DNA of 64,000 bases from RGIG2945 sp045540355 (GCA_045540355.1 JAZQHB010000040.1:124001-188000); one strand, 5' to 3'; positions 8,192 through 16,886 are shown, counted from the first letter of the stretch. Numbers and translations are program-made. Notes: a model not told the origin generated them from the letters alone.

Positions 8192-8790
8192 TGTGGACCT
8201 ATGAAAAAAGATTACAATACCCGATAAATATCAAGACACCTGATGCAAAATCAGCAAAGATTATTATATCGCAGTACGGCGGACCTGACGGAGAGCTTGG
8301 TGCATCGCTTAGATATCTCAGTCAGAGGTATACAATGCCTTACCCTGAATTGCGAGGACTTCTTACGGATATCGGAACAGAAGAACTTGCACACTTGGAA
8401 ATGGTAGGTGCAATAGTTTATCAGCTCACAAAGGGGCTTTCAGCTGAAGAATTGAAGCGACAGGGATTTGCCGATTATTTTGTAGACCATACAACAGGCA
8501 TCTATCCCTTAGCAGCAAGCGGCACACCATGGTCAGCGATGACTATGCAGAGTAAAGGCGATGTTTTAACTGATTTACACGAAGACCTTGCCGCAGAACA
8601 AAAAGCAAGAACAACCTACGACAATATCCTTCGACTTGTCGACAACCCTGATGTAAGAGAACCTATTAAATTCTTGAGGGCAAGAGAAATTGTGCACTAT
8701 CAAAGATTCGGTGAAGGCTTACGAATAGCAACCGACAAGATGAATTCAAAGAATTTCTACGCGTGCAATCCGTCATTTGACAAATGCTAA
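8191..8790 (+). CDS. cotJC: Spore coat manganese-catalase family protein CotJC
   Basis: Di-manganese catalase fold protein of the spore coat, 199 aa (PF05067). The expected metal ligands of manganese catalases are all visible: E35 (G-E-L-G), E65 and H68 (T-E-E-L-A-H), E136 (A-A-E-Q-K-A) and H169 (R-E-I-V-H-Y), so it is probably redox active and may protect the spore from peroxide. It lacks the long C-terminal extension of the 260-residue soluble enzymes, as usual for CotJC. Last gene of the operon, followed by a stem-loop. Confidence 0.95.
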   Translation: MWTYEKRLQYPINIKTPDAKSAKIIISQYGGPDGELGASLRYLSQRYTMPYPELRGLLTDIGTEELAHLEMVGAIVYQLTKGLSAEELKRQGFADYFVDHTTGIYPLAASGTPWSAMTMQSKGDVLTDLHEDLAAEQKARTTYDNILRLVDNPDVREPIKFLRAREIVHYQRFGEGLRIATDKMNSKNFYACNPSFDKC

Positions 8791-8798
8791 ATAACCCC

Positions 8799-8825
8799 AG
8801 GTGTAAAGTGTACCGCTTTACACCT
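8799..8825 (+). terminator. Terminator of cotJABC
   Basis: Perfect 10-bp arms AGGTGTAAAG and CTTTACACCT around a 7-base loop, followed by TTTTGTT. It starts nine bases after the cotJC stop codon. Confidence 0.8.
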
Positions 8826-8856
8826 TTTGTTGGCTTAAAGAATATTTTAAAAACTA

Positions 8857-8901
8857 TTGTTTTATAAAGAAAAAAATTGTATAATATTTATAATACAATT
8901 T
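8857..8901 (+). promoter_or_regulatory. Promoter with overlapping inverted repeat before the propeller-toroid gene
   Basis: -35 TTGTTT (8857-8862) and -10 TATAAT (8880-8885), 17-bp spacer. A perfect 9-bp inverted repeat, AAATTGTAT (8874-8882) and ATACAATTT (8893-8901), covers the -10 box and start site and ends against the Shine-Dalgarno TGGAGG. The geometry suits a repressor operator; an mRNA hairpin is less likely because most of the left arm lies upstream of the predicted start. Confidence 0.6.
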
Positions 8902-8912
8902 GGAGGTAAAAA

Positions 8913-11021
8913 ATGGGTAGAAATAAAAATACACTTAAAGTAGGTAAATTCATTCAGAGAAGCAGGAAGTTTTACGAAGAAGCTCAAGGTGTCATACACT
9001 CTCTTGCTCTTGACAGCAACAAAAGAGTGTATGCTGCAACTGATAGTGGTTTAAGTATATATGATAATGACAAGTTTACTCCGATTTCTTTTGAAAACGA
9101 GGGTAAAAAAGTTAATGTAGTTTACTGCGACAGAGATAACAAAATATGGTTTGCGGTTGAAAATAATCTTTACAGACTTGAAAAGAATGTTGTGAAGCTT
9201 TTTGCAACGGTTGATGAAGAAATAATTGCAATTTCTCAGGATTCAGCCAAAACCTTATGGTTTATCTCTGAAGAAAACCTCTACAAGGTAACTGACAATA
9301 ATATAGATAAAACTCGCTCAATCGACGGAAAAGGTCAATGTCTTGCAACATACGCTGACGGAAAAGTTTTTGTCGGCTCAAACCTCGGTATGCTTGCTTT
9401 AGTCGGTAAGCGTCCTCATTGGTCTTCGCTTATTCCCTACACTACAAATATTTTATCAAATGATGTCAGGGCGATTTGTGTTGACGAATGGGGTCAGATT
9501 ATTTACGGCACAGATAAAGGTGCAGGCATGCACGATAACAAATCCTATTGGTTTGATTGCCGTCATTCTGCAGCTTTCACAAAAGAAAAGGTTAACTGTA
9601 TTGCTTCAGATAAGGTCGGTGGCAGATATTACGGTACTGACATCGGTATTGTCTATCAGCGAGACGGTGCATATTCACACTGGTCTTCTCGCCGTTGGTT
9701 ACCCTGTGATAAAGTTAATGCTATTGCTGTTTCTGATGACGGTAAAGACTTGTGGATAGCTACTGATTGTGGTATTTCGCACATCGTTTCAGAAGAAATG
9801 ACGCTTCTTGAAAAGGCTGAGCACTTCCAGAAAATAGTTGAAAAATATCATGTTCGTAAAGATGGTTTTGTTACCATCAGAGAGCTTTATGAGCCTGAAA
9901 ACATGGACAACGGTTATGTTGAAATTTCTGATAACGACGGTTTGTGGACAGCTAACTATGTAGCTGCACTTTCATTGAAATACGCTGTTACAAAAGATAA
10001 AGAAACATTAAAATCAGCAAGACGGTCAATGAACGCAATGTTGAAACTCACACAGATTACCGGTATCCCCGGCTTTACAGCAAGAGCTGTTCGTTATGAA
10101 GGCGAAGAAGGCTATGGTGACGGCGACAAAGAATGGCCGCTTGCACCCGACGGCAGCTGTGAATGGAAGTGCGAAACCTCAAGTGATGAAATGACTGGAC
10201 ACTTCTTCGGCTTTTCTCTCTATTATGATTTATGTGCTGATGAAAAAGAAAAAGAGATTATTCGCAAAGCTATCTGCGGAATTATGGACCATATTATAGA
10301 AAATGATTACAGATTGGTCGACCACGACGGATTGCCTACAACATGGGCGATGTGGAGCCCCAAATGCCTTAACAACGATAACAAGTGGGCGTTTGAAAAG
10401 GGCACAAATTCAATGGAGATTATGACATTCCTTCTTACTGCTTATCACATGTCAGGTGATGAGAAATATTATAACGAATACAAAGACTTAGTTCAGAATC
10501 ATCACTATGCAATGAATATTGCTCATCATAAAATAGAAGAAGCTCATGTTTGCCACATTGACGACAACCTCTGCTTCCTTGCAGTTTATACACTTCTTCG
10601 TTATGAAAAGAATCCTGATATCCGTTCGCTGATTTATATGGGACTTGAACATCATTGGTCATACGAAAGAATTGAGCGTTGTCCGCTTTGGAATCTCATG
10701 TACGGTGCTTTAACCGGTAAGACCTGTGATATTGATACTGCAGTTCAATCTCTTATAGAATTACCTCTTGATCTTATTCACTACACAATCACCAACAGCA
10801 GAAGAAAGGACCTCGTTTGGGATACAGAACAGGAAGCCTGGGCGGAAGAACCCCAATTGCTTCGTCCTCTTCCCTATGACGAAAAACCGATTAACAAATA
10901 CGACTACAATCCTTTCAGACCTGACGCAGGAAATGACGGAAAACGAGCAGAAGACGGCACAATGTTTATGCTTCCTTATTGGCTCGGCAGATATGAAGGT
11001 TTGATTGAAGAACAAGAATAA
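8913..11021 (+). CDS. Cytosolic beta-propeller plus helical-toroid protein, putative carbohydrate-active
   Basis: 702 aa, not assigned to a named family. Residues about 25-300 hold repeating blades of the two-component-regulator-propeller type: V-x-x-I-x-x-D-x-x-G-x-x-Y-x-G-T-D-x-G, for example VRAICVDEWGQIIYGTDKG and VNAIAVSDDGKDLWIATDCG. From about 310 the chain is helical with aromatic-acidic pairs (DGLWTANYVAALSLKYA, WEW-type and EWKCETSSDEMTGHFFGF), resembling alpha/alpha-toroid glycosidases and epimerases. No signal peptide or membrane segment, so it is cytoplasmic, unlike most propeller sensors. Neighbours are GH36-like and GH106-like enzymes, which supports a sugar role. Catalytic residues cannot be assigned; function is unknown. 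Confidence 0.7.
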   Translation: MGRNKNTLKVGKFIQRSRKFYEEAQGVIHSLALDSNKRVYAATDSGLSIYDNDKFTPISFENEGKKVNVVYCDRDNKIWFAVENNLYRLEKNVVKLFATVDEEIIAISQDSAKTLWFISEENLYKVTDNNIDKTRSIDGKGQCLATYADGKVFVGSNLGMLALVGKRPHWSSLIPYTTNILSNDVRAICVDEWGQIIYGTDKGAGMHDNKSYWFDCRHSAAFTKEKVNCIASDKVGGRYYGTDIGIVYQRDGAYSHWSSRRWLPCDKVNAIAVSDDGKDLWIATDCGISHIVSEEMTLLEKAEHFQKIVEKYHVRKDGFVTIRELYEPENMDNGYVEISDNDGLWTANYVAALSLKYAVTKDKETLKSARRSMNAMLKLTQITGIPGFTARAVRYEGEEGYGDGDKEWPLAPDGSCEWKCETSSDEMTGHFFGFSLYYDLCADEKEKEIIRKAICGIMDHIIENDYRLVDHDGLPTTWAMWSPKCLNNDNKWAFEKGTNSMEIMTFLLTAYHMSGDEKYYNEYKDLVQNHHYAMNIAHHKIEEAHVCHIDDNLCFLAVYTLLRYEKNPDIRSLIYMGLEHHWSYERIERCPLWNLMYGALTGKTCDIDTAVQSLIELPLDLIHYTITNSRRKDLVWDTEQEAWAEEPQLLRPLPYDEKPINKYDYNPFRPDAGNDGKRAEDGTMFMLPYWLGRYEGLIEEQE

Positions 11022-11026
11022 TCCAT

Positions 11027-11063
11027 AAAATTACCCCTGAGCTCAAAGCTCAGGGGTAATTTT
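11027..11063. terminator. Bidirectional terminator
   Basis: Perfect 17-bp arms AAAATTACCCCTGAGCT and AGCTCAGGGGTAATTTT around a CAA loop. The A and T ends supply a U-tract in either direction between convergent genes. Confidence 0.9.
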
Positions 11064-11559
11064 ATGCAAATATGTATTTTTTAAAAAAGTCAATAAAATC
11101 ATCAGGTAATTCTTCCAATGACTTTATATTGTTGTAGGTGAAATCGTAATCGAAATCGTTGACCATATCATCTGAGCGATTACCGTAATGCTCTTTACCG
11201 CGTCCTTTTATCAATAAGGTAACACATTTTCCTCCGATACTGTCAATAAAGTGTTGTATCTGATCGCTCTCTCTGATGTGAACAAAAAGCACCTCATTGT
11301 CATCTTCAAGGAATTTTCGATATTCTTCAACCGCATAAGCATTGGGTAGGTCATTGTAATCAGAAAAAGCGTTCTTTAAATCTGATAAGAATTTTCTGTC
11401 ACGATCATCTTTTGCACCTTCCCAACCGAATTGCTTTGCAATTTCTTTGATCGGTGTGATTGTTGAGATGTTTTTAACCTTATAGTGTTCAGCGGTTATG
11501 TCGCAGATGGTGTCTTTTCCGACACCTCCTGCTCCGTTTATTACAATAACTTTTTTCAT
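11062..11559 (-). CDS. P-loop nucleotide kinase-like protein
   Basis: 165 aa with a Walker A loop at residues 9-17 (GAGGVGKDT) directly after the first beta strand. The G-K-D-T form is seen in some (deoxy)nucleoside-monophosphate and phosphomevalonate kinases, so a small-molecule kinase is likely; the substrate is unknown. A later R-x-x-D segment (FVHIRESDQI) could be the lid or second strand. Open sequence continues 31 codons upstream, but those codons overlap the preceding hydrolase gene. The ATG at 11559 overlaps the hydrolase TGA in an ATGA junction, so expression is translationally coupled to it. Confidence 0.75.
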   Translation of the reverse strand: MKKVIVINGAGGVGKDTICDITAEHYKVKNISTITPIKEIAKQFGWEGAKDDRDRKFLSDLKNAFSDYNDLPNAYAVEEYRKFLEDDNEVLFVHIRESDQIQHFIDSIGGKCVTLLIKGRGKEHYGNRSDDMVNDFDYDFTYNNIKSLEELPDDFIDFFKKYIFA

Positions 11560-14500
11560 TGTTTTTTCACCTTTAAAATTTCGGGAGTTTTGGTGACACC
11601 GATAGGTCTGAATTGATATTCGTAGGCATAATCTTCTCCTCCGAGATACCACTCATTGGGTCCTATGCACTCTCTGTGTAAGATTGAGTGTATATCGCCG
11701 AAAGCATTGTATCTGTTGCCGTAAGCGATAATCTTAATTTCGTGTGTGCCCTCTTCCAATGTGCCGAGCTTGAGTGTGAACGGTGCTTTAAAAATTGTAC
11801 CAATATCTTCACCGTCAAGATACACCCTTAAAATCGGTGAACCAAAGCCGTTGATTCTGATATCGTATTCAGCTTCTTCCTTACATACAAAGTCAGAAAC
11901 ATAAATCATATTGCCTGTGTAGAAAGGTAAGGTTTGATTTGTATAATCACCGTAAACAATCTTATCAGCACGAGGAACAATTGTTGAATACATTCCATCG
12001 ACCTTAACGCCAAATTCTCCGAGTATATATGCCCACTCTACATTTGTTTTATTACCGAAAGGCATCTTTATTATAAGCTCATTTGTTCCCTTTTTGATTT
12101 GCGGAAGCTTAATTTTCTGATAACATTCATCAACAAAGAAGCCGGTTGATTTCTTTTCAACCAATTCGCCGTTAAGATAAACATCGTTAAGCTCATAATC
12201 CTCAAGTGCAAGCTCTGCATCATGAACATCAATTTCAGAGTTAATTGTATATTTCAGTGTTAAAGTATGGTCGAGCGGTAAAGCCTTGCAAGCCCACGGC
12301 TGACAGTTATCCACTTTATAACCGATATCACTCTTAAATAATCTGCATATTTTGAGAACATCCTCGGTCTCTCTCCACTCAGGTTCATCGTCATATTTAT
12401 ACTCCGCTAAATCAAGCAAAAGTGCATTAGGTTCAGAAAGCTTGTAAGATTTCGGCTGCGATAACCTTAGAGATTTATGATATCGTCTTGCAGGTATTTC
12501 ATGAACATCTGATGGTATTGCATCGACCGGCTCTAATTTTATCAACAAGCTGTCGTGATTGAAAAATTCATACTTAACGCAAGTCCAACCGTTGTTCTCA
12601 TAAGTATATAAGGGTGTAATTTCACCCGTCATGGTATTGTACTCAGTTGCTTTAAAAATACCCTTAATCCTGATTTCACGAGGATCGCGACGCACCCTGT
12701 TCGGCAAAGAATTGAAATCACGAGGCGTGCACACAAACAACCATGAACAGTCATTATCCTGTCTTAGCTGATATATGTTATTCGACTTTCTCTCACCGAG
12801 ACTTCCGATCATTTCGACAGTACGGAATTCATCAAGTGCAGATACAATTTCATTTCTTGTGTGTTGCACAAAAGAGCAACCGTCCAAAAGCTCGACACAT
12901 TCATCAGATTCAACTGCATCGACATACTCGGGAAACTTGCCTGAAAATACAATCTTGCCGCCTTTTTCCTTGAATTGTTTGAGTGCTTTTACAGTTGTGG
13001 AACGAAGTGTTTCGCAATTAGGTACTAAAACAACATCATAAGCCATCTCTCCTACTTTAAAGAGATTGTCTTCAGATTCAGAATACAAATCAGGTAAAAG
13101 TGCTTCACTAATGTAGTTGTAGTCAAGCTGAGAATAAAGCAGCCATTCGCTGAGGTTTATAAATGCATCTTCGCAGGCTTTGCGTGTTGCTGCTGTTTTG
13201 TCATTGGGTCCTAAGTGCAACCAGAAAGACTCAATCGGATGAATTACGCCGATTTTAATTATAGGTTTGCCGCGAGTCAATGCTGTATGCACACGAGAGA
13301 AATGATCTTCAATCAATTTGTATTCCTTGTACCAAGGCGATTGATGAAGAATTGATGCCGGGTAATCACGCTTAGCAGCACCTTTCATTGTGTAGAAAGA
13401 GAGATGAGGTACTCTGTGGGTCACACCGAGTGCCGTCTGCCAATCGCCCTGCATTTTATGTTTTTTGAAGTTATAGTCCCAGTTAGCAACTCCGTAAAGC
13501 TCTGACATCATACCGTCTCTGCCATACTGATGAACCGCACTCTGAGCCTGCTTCGCGGTAGTAAACTCACGCGATTCAGAAAGCATATCAATGCCGGGGA
13601 ACTGAAATTTTCTGTAGTTTCGCATTGATTCACCGACCGATTTAGTCTGACTGAACAGAAGCGGCTCATTCATCATGTGACCGGTAAGATATATGTTATT
13701 GTTTTCGCACCATTCACCTATTGTATCGGAAAACGCTGATGCAAAGAGTTCAGCCAATAAATCTCTGTAACGGTATCTTGCGGTTGAAAGTTTGCCGTCA
13801 GGTAATTCCCACACAAGCTCCGGCAAAACATCAAAGAAATCAACATCATATTTTGCCTTATATTCATCAGCAAGTTTTTCGGTATATGTCAAAACAACAC
13901 TATTTTTGTCATCAGAAAAATTGAGGTAGGATGTAGCTTTAAATTGAGGTTCATCGGTAAAAATCGTAGGAATAACATTGCCAAAGTATTCTCCGAAGCG
14001 ATTCTTATACTTTTCGTGTGTTATTTCGATAAAACGCTTGACTCCGTCAGGATTCAGCGTATCAAGATACGGAGAATTGTTACAATAGTCTACGGGCTCC
14101 GAAATTTTCAGCAAAGCTACCCACACATTTTCAGCAGAAATATCGGCAGCAATTCTTTGACTTTCTTTAAGATAACCGTTTTCAAGTGTAATTACATATC
14201 TTGCAAGCTCTTTTCCGTTGAAATCACATTTTTCAAGCGGAGAAAACTCTATATAATGTTCGGCATATTCAGGATTATCCTTTGTAACCTTACCGCCTGC
14301 AACTCCGGACGGCCACCTGTCCTCATCATAAAGATAAGCTTTCATATTCTTTTTTTCAGCTTTCTTTACGCAAGCTTCAACGCAATTCATAAAGTCTTCG
14401 CCTAAATATTCGAGTGAAAGACCCGATCTTGAATGCATATAGAATCCGCCGAAGCCCATTTCATTCATATAATCTATCTGTTCGCACAAGGTTTCAGATT

Positions 14501-14606
14501 TCAAATCACCGTTCCATGCCCAAAAAGGTGCACCCCTGTATTCAGATGTTGGGTTTTTAAATAAATCGTCGGTTAATTTTTTGTCTTTGGTTTTTTCGTA
14601 AAACAA
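11556..14606 (-). CDS. GH106-like glycoside hydrolase (alpha-L-rhamnosidase-related)
   Basis: Large glycosidase, about 1016 aa. The N-terminal barrel opens with R-G-A-P-F-W-A-W-N-G (24-33), then MGFGGFYMHSRSGL and A-Y-L-Y-D-E-D-R-W-P-S-G (about 90-101), the hallmark of GH106 and related hydrolases. C-terminal beta-sandwich regions (about 700-1000) have the L-N-G-x-x-V-G-like strands of carbohydrate-binding domains. No signal peptide, so it acts on imported oligosaccharides. The chosen start is TTG at 14606, six bases after GGAGGTG; an upstream in-frame TTG overlaps that Shine-Dalgarno site. It is coupled by ATGA to a P-loop kinase. Substrate (rhamnosides, or another deoxy-sugar polymer) is inferred from family only. 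Confidence 0.82.
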   Translation of the reverse strand: MFYEKTKDKKLTDDLFKNPTSEYRGAPFWAWNGDLKSETLCEQIDYMNEMGFGGFYMHSRSGLSLEYLGEDFMNCVEACVKKAEKKNMKAYLYDEDRWPSGVAGGKVTKDNPEYAEHYIEFSPLEKCDFNGKELARYVITLENGYLKESQRIAADISAENVWVALLKISEPVDYCNNSPYLDTLNPDGVKRFIEITHEKYKNRFGEYFGNVIPTIFTDEPQFKATSYLNFSDDKNSVVLTYTEKLADEYKAKYDVDFFDVLPELVWELPDGKLSTARYRYRDLLAELFASAFSDTIGEWCENNNIYLTGHMMNEPLLFSQTKSVGESMRNYRKFQFPGIDMLSESREFTTAKQAQSAVHQYGRDGMMSELYGVANWDYNFKKHKMQGDWQTALGVTHRVPHLSFYTMKGAAKRDYPASILHQSPWYKEYKLIEDHFSRVHTALTRGKPIIKIGVIHPIESFWLHLGPNDKTAATRKACEDAFINLSEWLLYSQLDYNYISEALLPDLYSESEDNLFKVGEMAYDVVLVPNCETLRSTTVKALKQFKEKGGKIVFSGKFPEYVDAVESDECVELLDGCSFVQHTRNEIVSALDEFRTVEMIGSLGERKSNNIYQLRQDNDCSWLFVCTPRDFNSLPNRVRRDPREIRIKGIFKATEYNTMTGEITPLYTYENNGWTCVKYEFFNHDSLLIKLEPVDAIPSDVHEIPARRYHKSLRLSQPKSYKLSEPNALLLDLAEYKYDDEPEWRETEDVLKICRLFKSDIGYKVDNCQPWACKALPLDHTLTLKYTINSEIDVHDAELALEDYELNDVYLNGELVEKKSTGFFVDECYQKIKLPQIKKGTNELIIKMPFGNKTNVEWAYILGEFGVKVDGMYSTIVPRADKIVYGDYTNQTLPFYTGNMIYVSDFVCKEEAEYDIRINGFGSPILRVYLDGEDIGTIFKAPFTLKLGTLEEGTHEIKIIAYGNRYNAFGDIHSILHRECIGPNEWYLGGEDYAYEYQFRPIGVTKTPEILKVKKQ

Positions 14607-14635
14607 GTTAAACACCTCCAAAACTCATTTTTAAA

Positions 14636-14664
14636 ATTCTATCATAACAAAATTTTATTGTCAA
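14636..14664 (-). promoter_or_regulatory. Promoter of the GH106-like gene
   Basis: Minus strand -35 TTGACA (14659-14664) and -10 TAGAAT (14636-14641), 17-bp spacer. Its -35 box is only 15 bp from that of the divergent tyrA promoter. Confidence 0.8.
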
Positions 14665-14679
14665 TCTTTTACAAAGAAT

Positions 14680-14708
14680 TTGACATGCAAATTATATAAT
14701 GTTATACT
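14680..14708 (+). promoter_or_regulatory. Promoter of tyrA
   Basis: Consensus -35 TTGACA (14680-14685) and -10 TATACT (14703-14708) with a 17-bp spacer, 34 bp before the ATG. Its position downstream of the longest open start rules out that upstream start. Confidence 0.85.
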
Positions 14709-14742
14709 AAATATCCAAACATTTTACTTCAGGGGTGAAAAT

Positions 14743-15576
14743 ATGGTTATAGGTATCGTAGGCTTAGGACTCATAGGAGGCTCATTCGCAAAAGCTATGA
14801 AGGCTAATACAAACCATAAGATTTTAGGTTTTGATATATCACAAAAGGCAGTTTTGGAAGCAAAGCTTTATAATGCTGTCGATGGCGATTTAGATGATAA
14901 ATCAATCTCAGAATGTGATGTTGTTTTTGTCGCCCTATATCCTCAGGCGGTATCTGAGTATGTAGTTAAAAACGCAGACAAATTCAAAGAAGCTTGCATT
15001 GTTGTCGATTGCGGCGGCACAAAACGCTCAATTTGCAATAAGTGTTTCGATATCGCTCAACAACATAATTTCACTTTTATCGGTGGTCATCCTATGGCAG
15101 GAAGACAATATTCAGGATTTAAATATGCCAAAGACAATCTTTATAAAAACGCCATAATGATTTTAACTCCACCGTCCGATATAAAACTCGAGCAGTTGGA
15201 TTCAGTTCAAAAGCTTCTCAAAGAAATTGGTTTTGCCAATATTCAGATAACAAATCCCGATGAACACGACAGAATTATTGCTTTCACTTCACAATTAGCA
15301 CATATCGTTTCAAACGCTTATGTCAAAAGTCCGAATGCAGAAGTACATAAAGGTTTTTCTGCCGGCAGTTATAAGGATTTGACAAGAGTTGCCAGACTCA
15401 ACGAAAATATGTGGTCTGAATTATTCTTAGAAAATGCTGATAACCTTACCTTTGAAATTGACACAATAATAGAAAATCTTCAGGAATACAGTACGGCATT
15501 AAAAGAAAAGGATTCTGAAAAACTCAAATCATTGCTTAAAGACGGCAGTGACAGAAAAAAACAAATTGACAGATAA
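14743..15576 (+). CDS. tyrA: Prephenate dehydrogenase
   Basis: Oxidises prephenate to 4-hydroxyphenylpyruvate in tyrosine synthesis, using NAD(P)+. The N-terminal nucleotide-binding loop is I-G-I-V-G-L-G-L-I-G-G-S (3-14). The catalytic region carries G-G-H-P-M-A-G near 132-138, and the C-terminal helical dimer domain has the S-Q-L-A-H-I segment near 182-187. At 277 aa it lacks the C-terminal ACT domain found in many Firmicute TyrA proteins, so it may escape tyrosine feedback (inference). The start at 14743 follows AGGGGTG and lies after a strong promoter; the open frame further upstream overlaps that promoter. It stands alone, without other aromatic synthesis genes. Confidence 0.93.
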   Translation: MVIGIVGLGLIGGSFAKAMKANTNHKILGFDISQKAVLEAKLYNAVDGDLDDKSISECDVVFVALYPQAVSEYVVKNADKFKEACIVVDCGGTKRSICNKCFDIAQQHNFTFIGGHPMAGRQYSGFKYAKDNLYKNAIMILTPPSDIKLEQLDSVQKLLKEIGFANIQITNPDEHDRIIAFTSQLAHIVSNAYVKSPNAEVHKGFSAGSYKDLTRVARLNENMWSELFLENADNLTFEIDTIIENLQEYSTALKEKDSEKLKSLLKDGSDRKKQIDR

Positions 15577-15579
15577 AAT

Positions 15580-15616
15580 AAACCACTGTTTTTGTAACAA
15601 ACTTAAACAGTGGTTT
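15580..15616. terminator. Bidirectional terminator between tyrA and alkD-like gene
   Basis: Perfect 12-bp arms AAACCACTGTTT and AAACAGTGGTTT around a 13-base loop, followed by T-rich sequence on the plus strand. It reaches into the 3' end of the convergent gene. Confidence 0.8.
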
Positions 15617-16289
15617 TGATTTTTAATGTCCTTAAATATGCTTTTTGTTCATCGGTTATTCGATAGCTTTCAACAGCCTTTTGGATTGTTTTGTTGTGAA
15701 TCCAAGGAGTTAACATTTTACTCTCTAATATTGTGACTGTGCTATGCCATTGCTTTGCGAGAGCAGTTGCGAAATACCAGGCAATCATCATTTTTATATA
15801 ATACTCATCGCTTTCTGTTTGTAGCACCAGATTGTGTATTTCATCAGAAAAATCGCTATCAAGATAATGAGTCATAAGCATTTCAATTGCAAACCTTACC
15901 GTAAAAGTATGCTCTGATTGTATCCACTTTCTGATTTCTGCAAGTAATTTCTTTTTTTCTTTTTTAAAAGATATCGGTCTTATTGAATCGCAGGTTGCCC
16001 AATTATCAACATACGGTAAGAATCTGTTAAGTTTTTCTATACACTCATCAAAATCACTTATCCGACATATCAGGAAAGCGTGCAAATTGTTTTCTTCGCA
16101 ATATTCATGAGGAAGCTCATCTACGAACTTGTTTGCATCTTCACTGTTTTTGAGTGCGTTTGCAATACTTCTGACAACGGGTACTCTGACACCAATTATT
16201 TTTTCTGATGAAATATCAGGAATTAACTTCGAAGTAAACTCCTTATATTTTAAATCCTGATGCTCGAATAAAATATCAACAATCGACAT
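15603..16289 (-). CDS. DNA alkylation repair protein, AlkD-like
   Basis: HEAT-like-repeat DNA glycosylase family (PF08713), 228 aa, which excises positively charged alkylated bases such as 3- or 7-methylpurines. Family markers include V-D-N-W-A-T-C-D-S near 92-100, whose W and D line the DNA-binding cleft, and the helix YYIKMMIAWYFATAL near 162-176. Alpha-helical throughout, no signal peptide, cytosolic. It begins two bases after the end of the DUF5662 gene, so the two are one transcription unit. Enzyme activity is expected from family knowledge, but some AlkD relatives are inactive. Confidence 0.88.
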   Translation of the reverse strand: MSIVDILFEHQDLKYKEFTSKLIPDISSEKIIGVRVPVVRSIANALKNSEDANKFVDELPHEYCEENNLHAFLICRISDFDECIEKLNRFLPYVDNWATCDSIRPISFKKEKKKLLAEIRKWIQSEHTFTVRFAIEMLMTHYLDSDFSDEIHNLVLQTESDEYYIKMMIAWYFATALAKQWHSTVTILESKMLTPWIHNKTIQKAVESYRITDEQKAYLRTLKIKTTV

Positions 16290-16290
16290 T

Positions 16291-16830
16291 TTAATAGTCT
16301 CTTTTCTTCCGTAATTCTTTTCTTATATATCTGAAAGTTTCGTTTTCACCTTTTTCACTGAGCATTACAAGTAATTTTTCAAGAAGCTCAGATGTTTCGG
16401 GGTGTATCGCACGGTTAGCCTTTCCGTTTTTAAAATATTCAAGCGGATGATAGTCCTTATATTCTTTGCCTCTGTATATTTTGTTAGCAGCTACGCGATC
16501 ACAAAACATTTCAATTACAAATATTAAGGGCATTTTTACAGGGTCATTCCTGTGTGTCTTAGGGTTATAATCTCGCCAATACTCAAAATGATGTCTGTTA
16601 ACACCTTTATGATGTAACCAAGCTTTCGAAAAACCGATTTCTCGCCTTTCAAGCTCGTTAGGACTTCTGCCAACGGTATAGTATTTTGCTCCCTGTAGAA
16701 ATTCCGTAGGAGTATATTTTGATAAATCGTGCAAGAGACCCCTGTAAAGTATACCTGCTTTTGCGCAATGTTCAATGACCTTATGTCTGTGTTTTGTGAT
16801 TGTTAAAAAATGTTTAATAGGATGTAACAA
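16291..16830 (-). CDS. DUF5662 family protein
   Basis: Uncharacterised conserved protein, 179 aa, matching DUF5662 by its N-terminal H-x-x-V (KHRHKVIEHCAKAGI) followed by L-L-H-D-L-S-K-Y near 32-39, then W-L-H-H-K-G-V-N-R-H-H-F-E-Y-W and a late F-C-D-R-V-A-A. The spaced His/Asp residues resemble an HD-type metal-binding helical fold, so a phosphohydrolase role is conceivable but unproven. It lies directly upstream of the AlkD-like gene in the same transcription unit. Confidence 0.8.
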   Translation of the reverse strand: MLHPIKHFLTITKHRHKVIEHCAKAGILYRGLLHDLSKYTPTEFLQGAKYYTVGRSPNELERREIGFSKAWLHHKGVNRHHFEYWRDYNPKTHRNDPVKMPLIFVIEMFCDRVAANKIYRGKEYKDYHPLEYFKNGKANRAIHPETSELLEKLLVMLSEKGENETFRYIRKELRKKRDY

Positions 16831-16886
16831 GACAAGACCTCCATTCAGTAGTTTATTTTACTTCTAAAATAAATTACTGTCAAGTA

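Noticed and set aside
14680..14742. Longer tyrA reading frame beginning at 14680
   Set aside because: It would begin inside the consensus promoter (-35 at 14680, -10 at 14703) and lacks a ribosome site; ATG 14743 has AGGGGTG.
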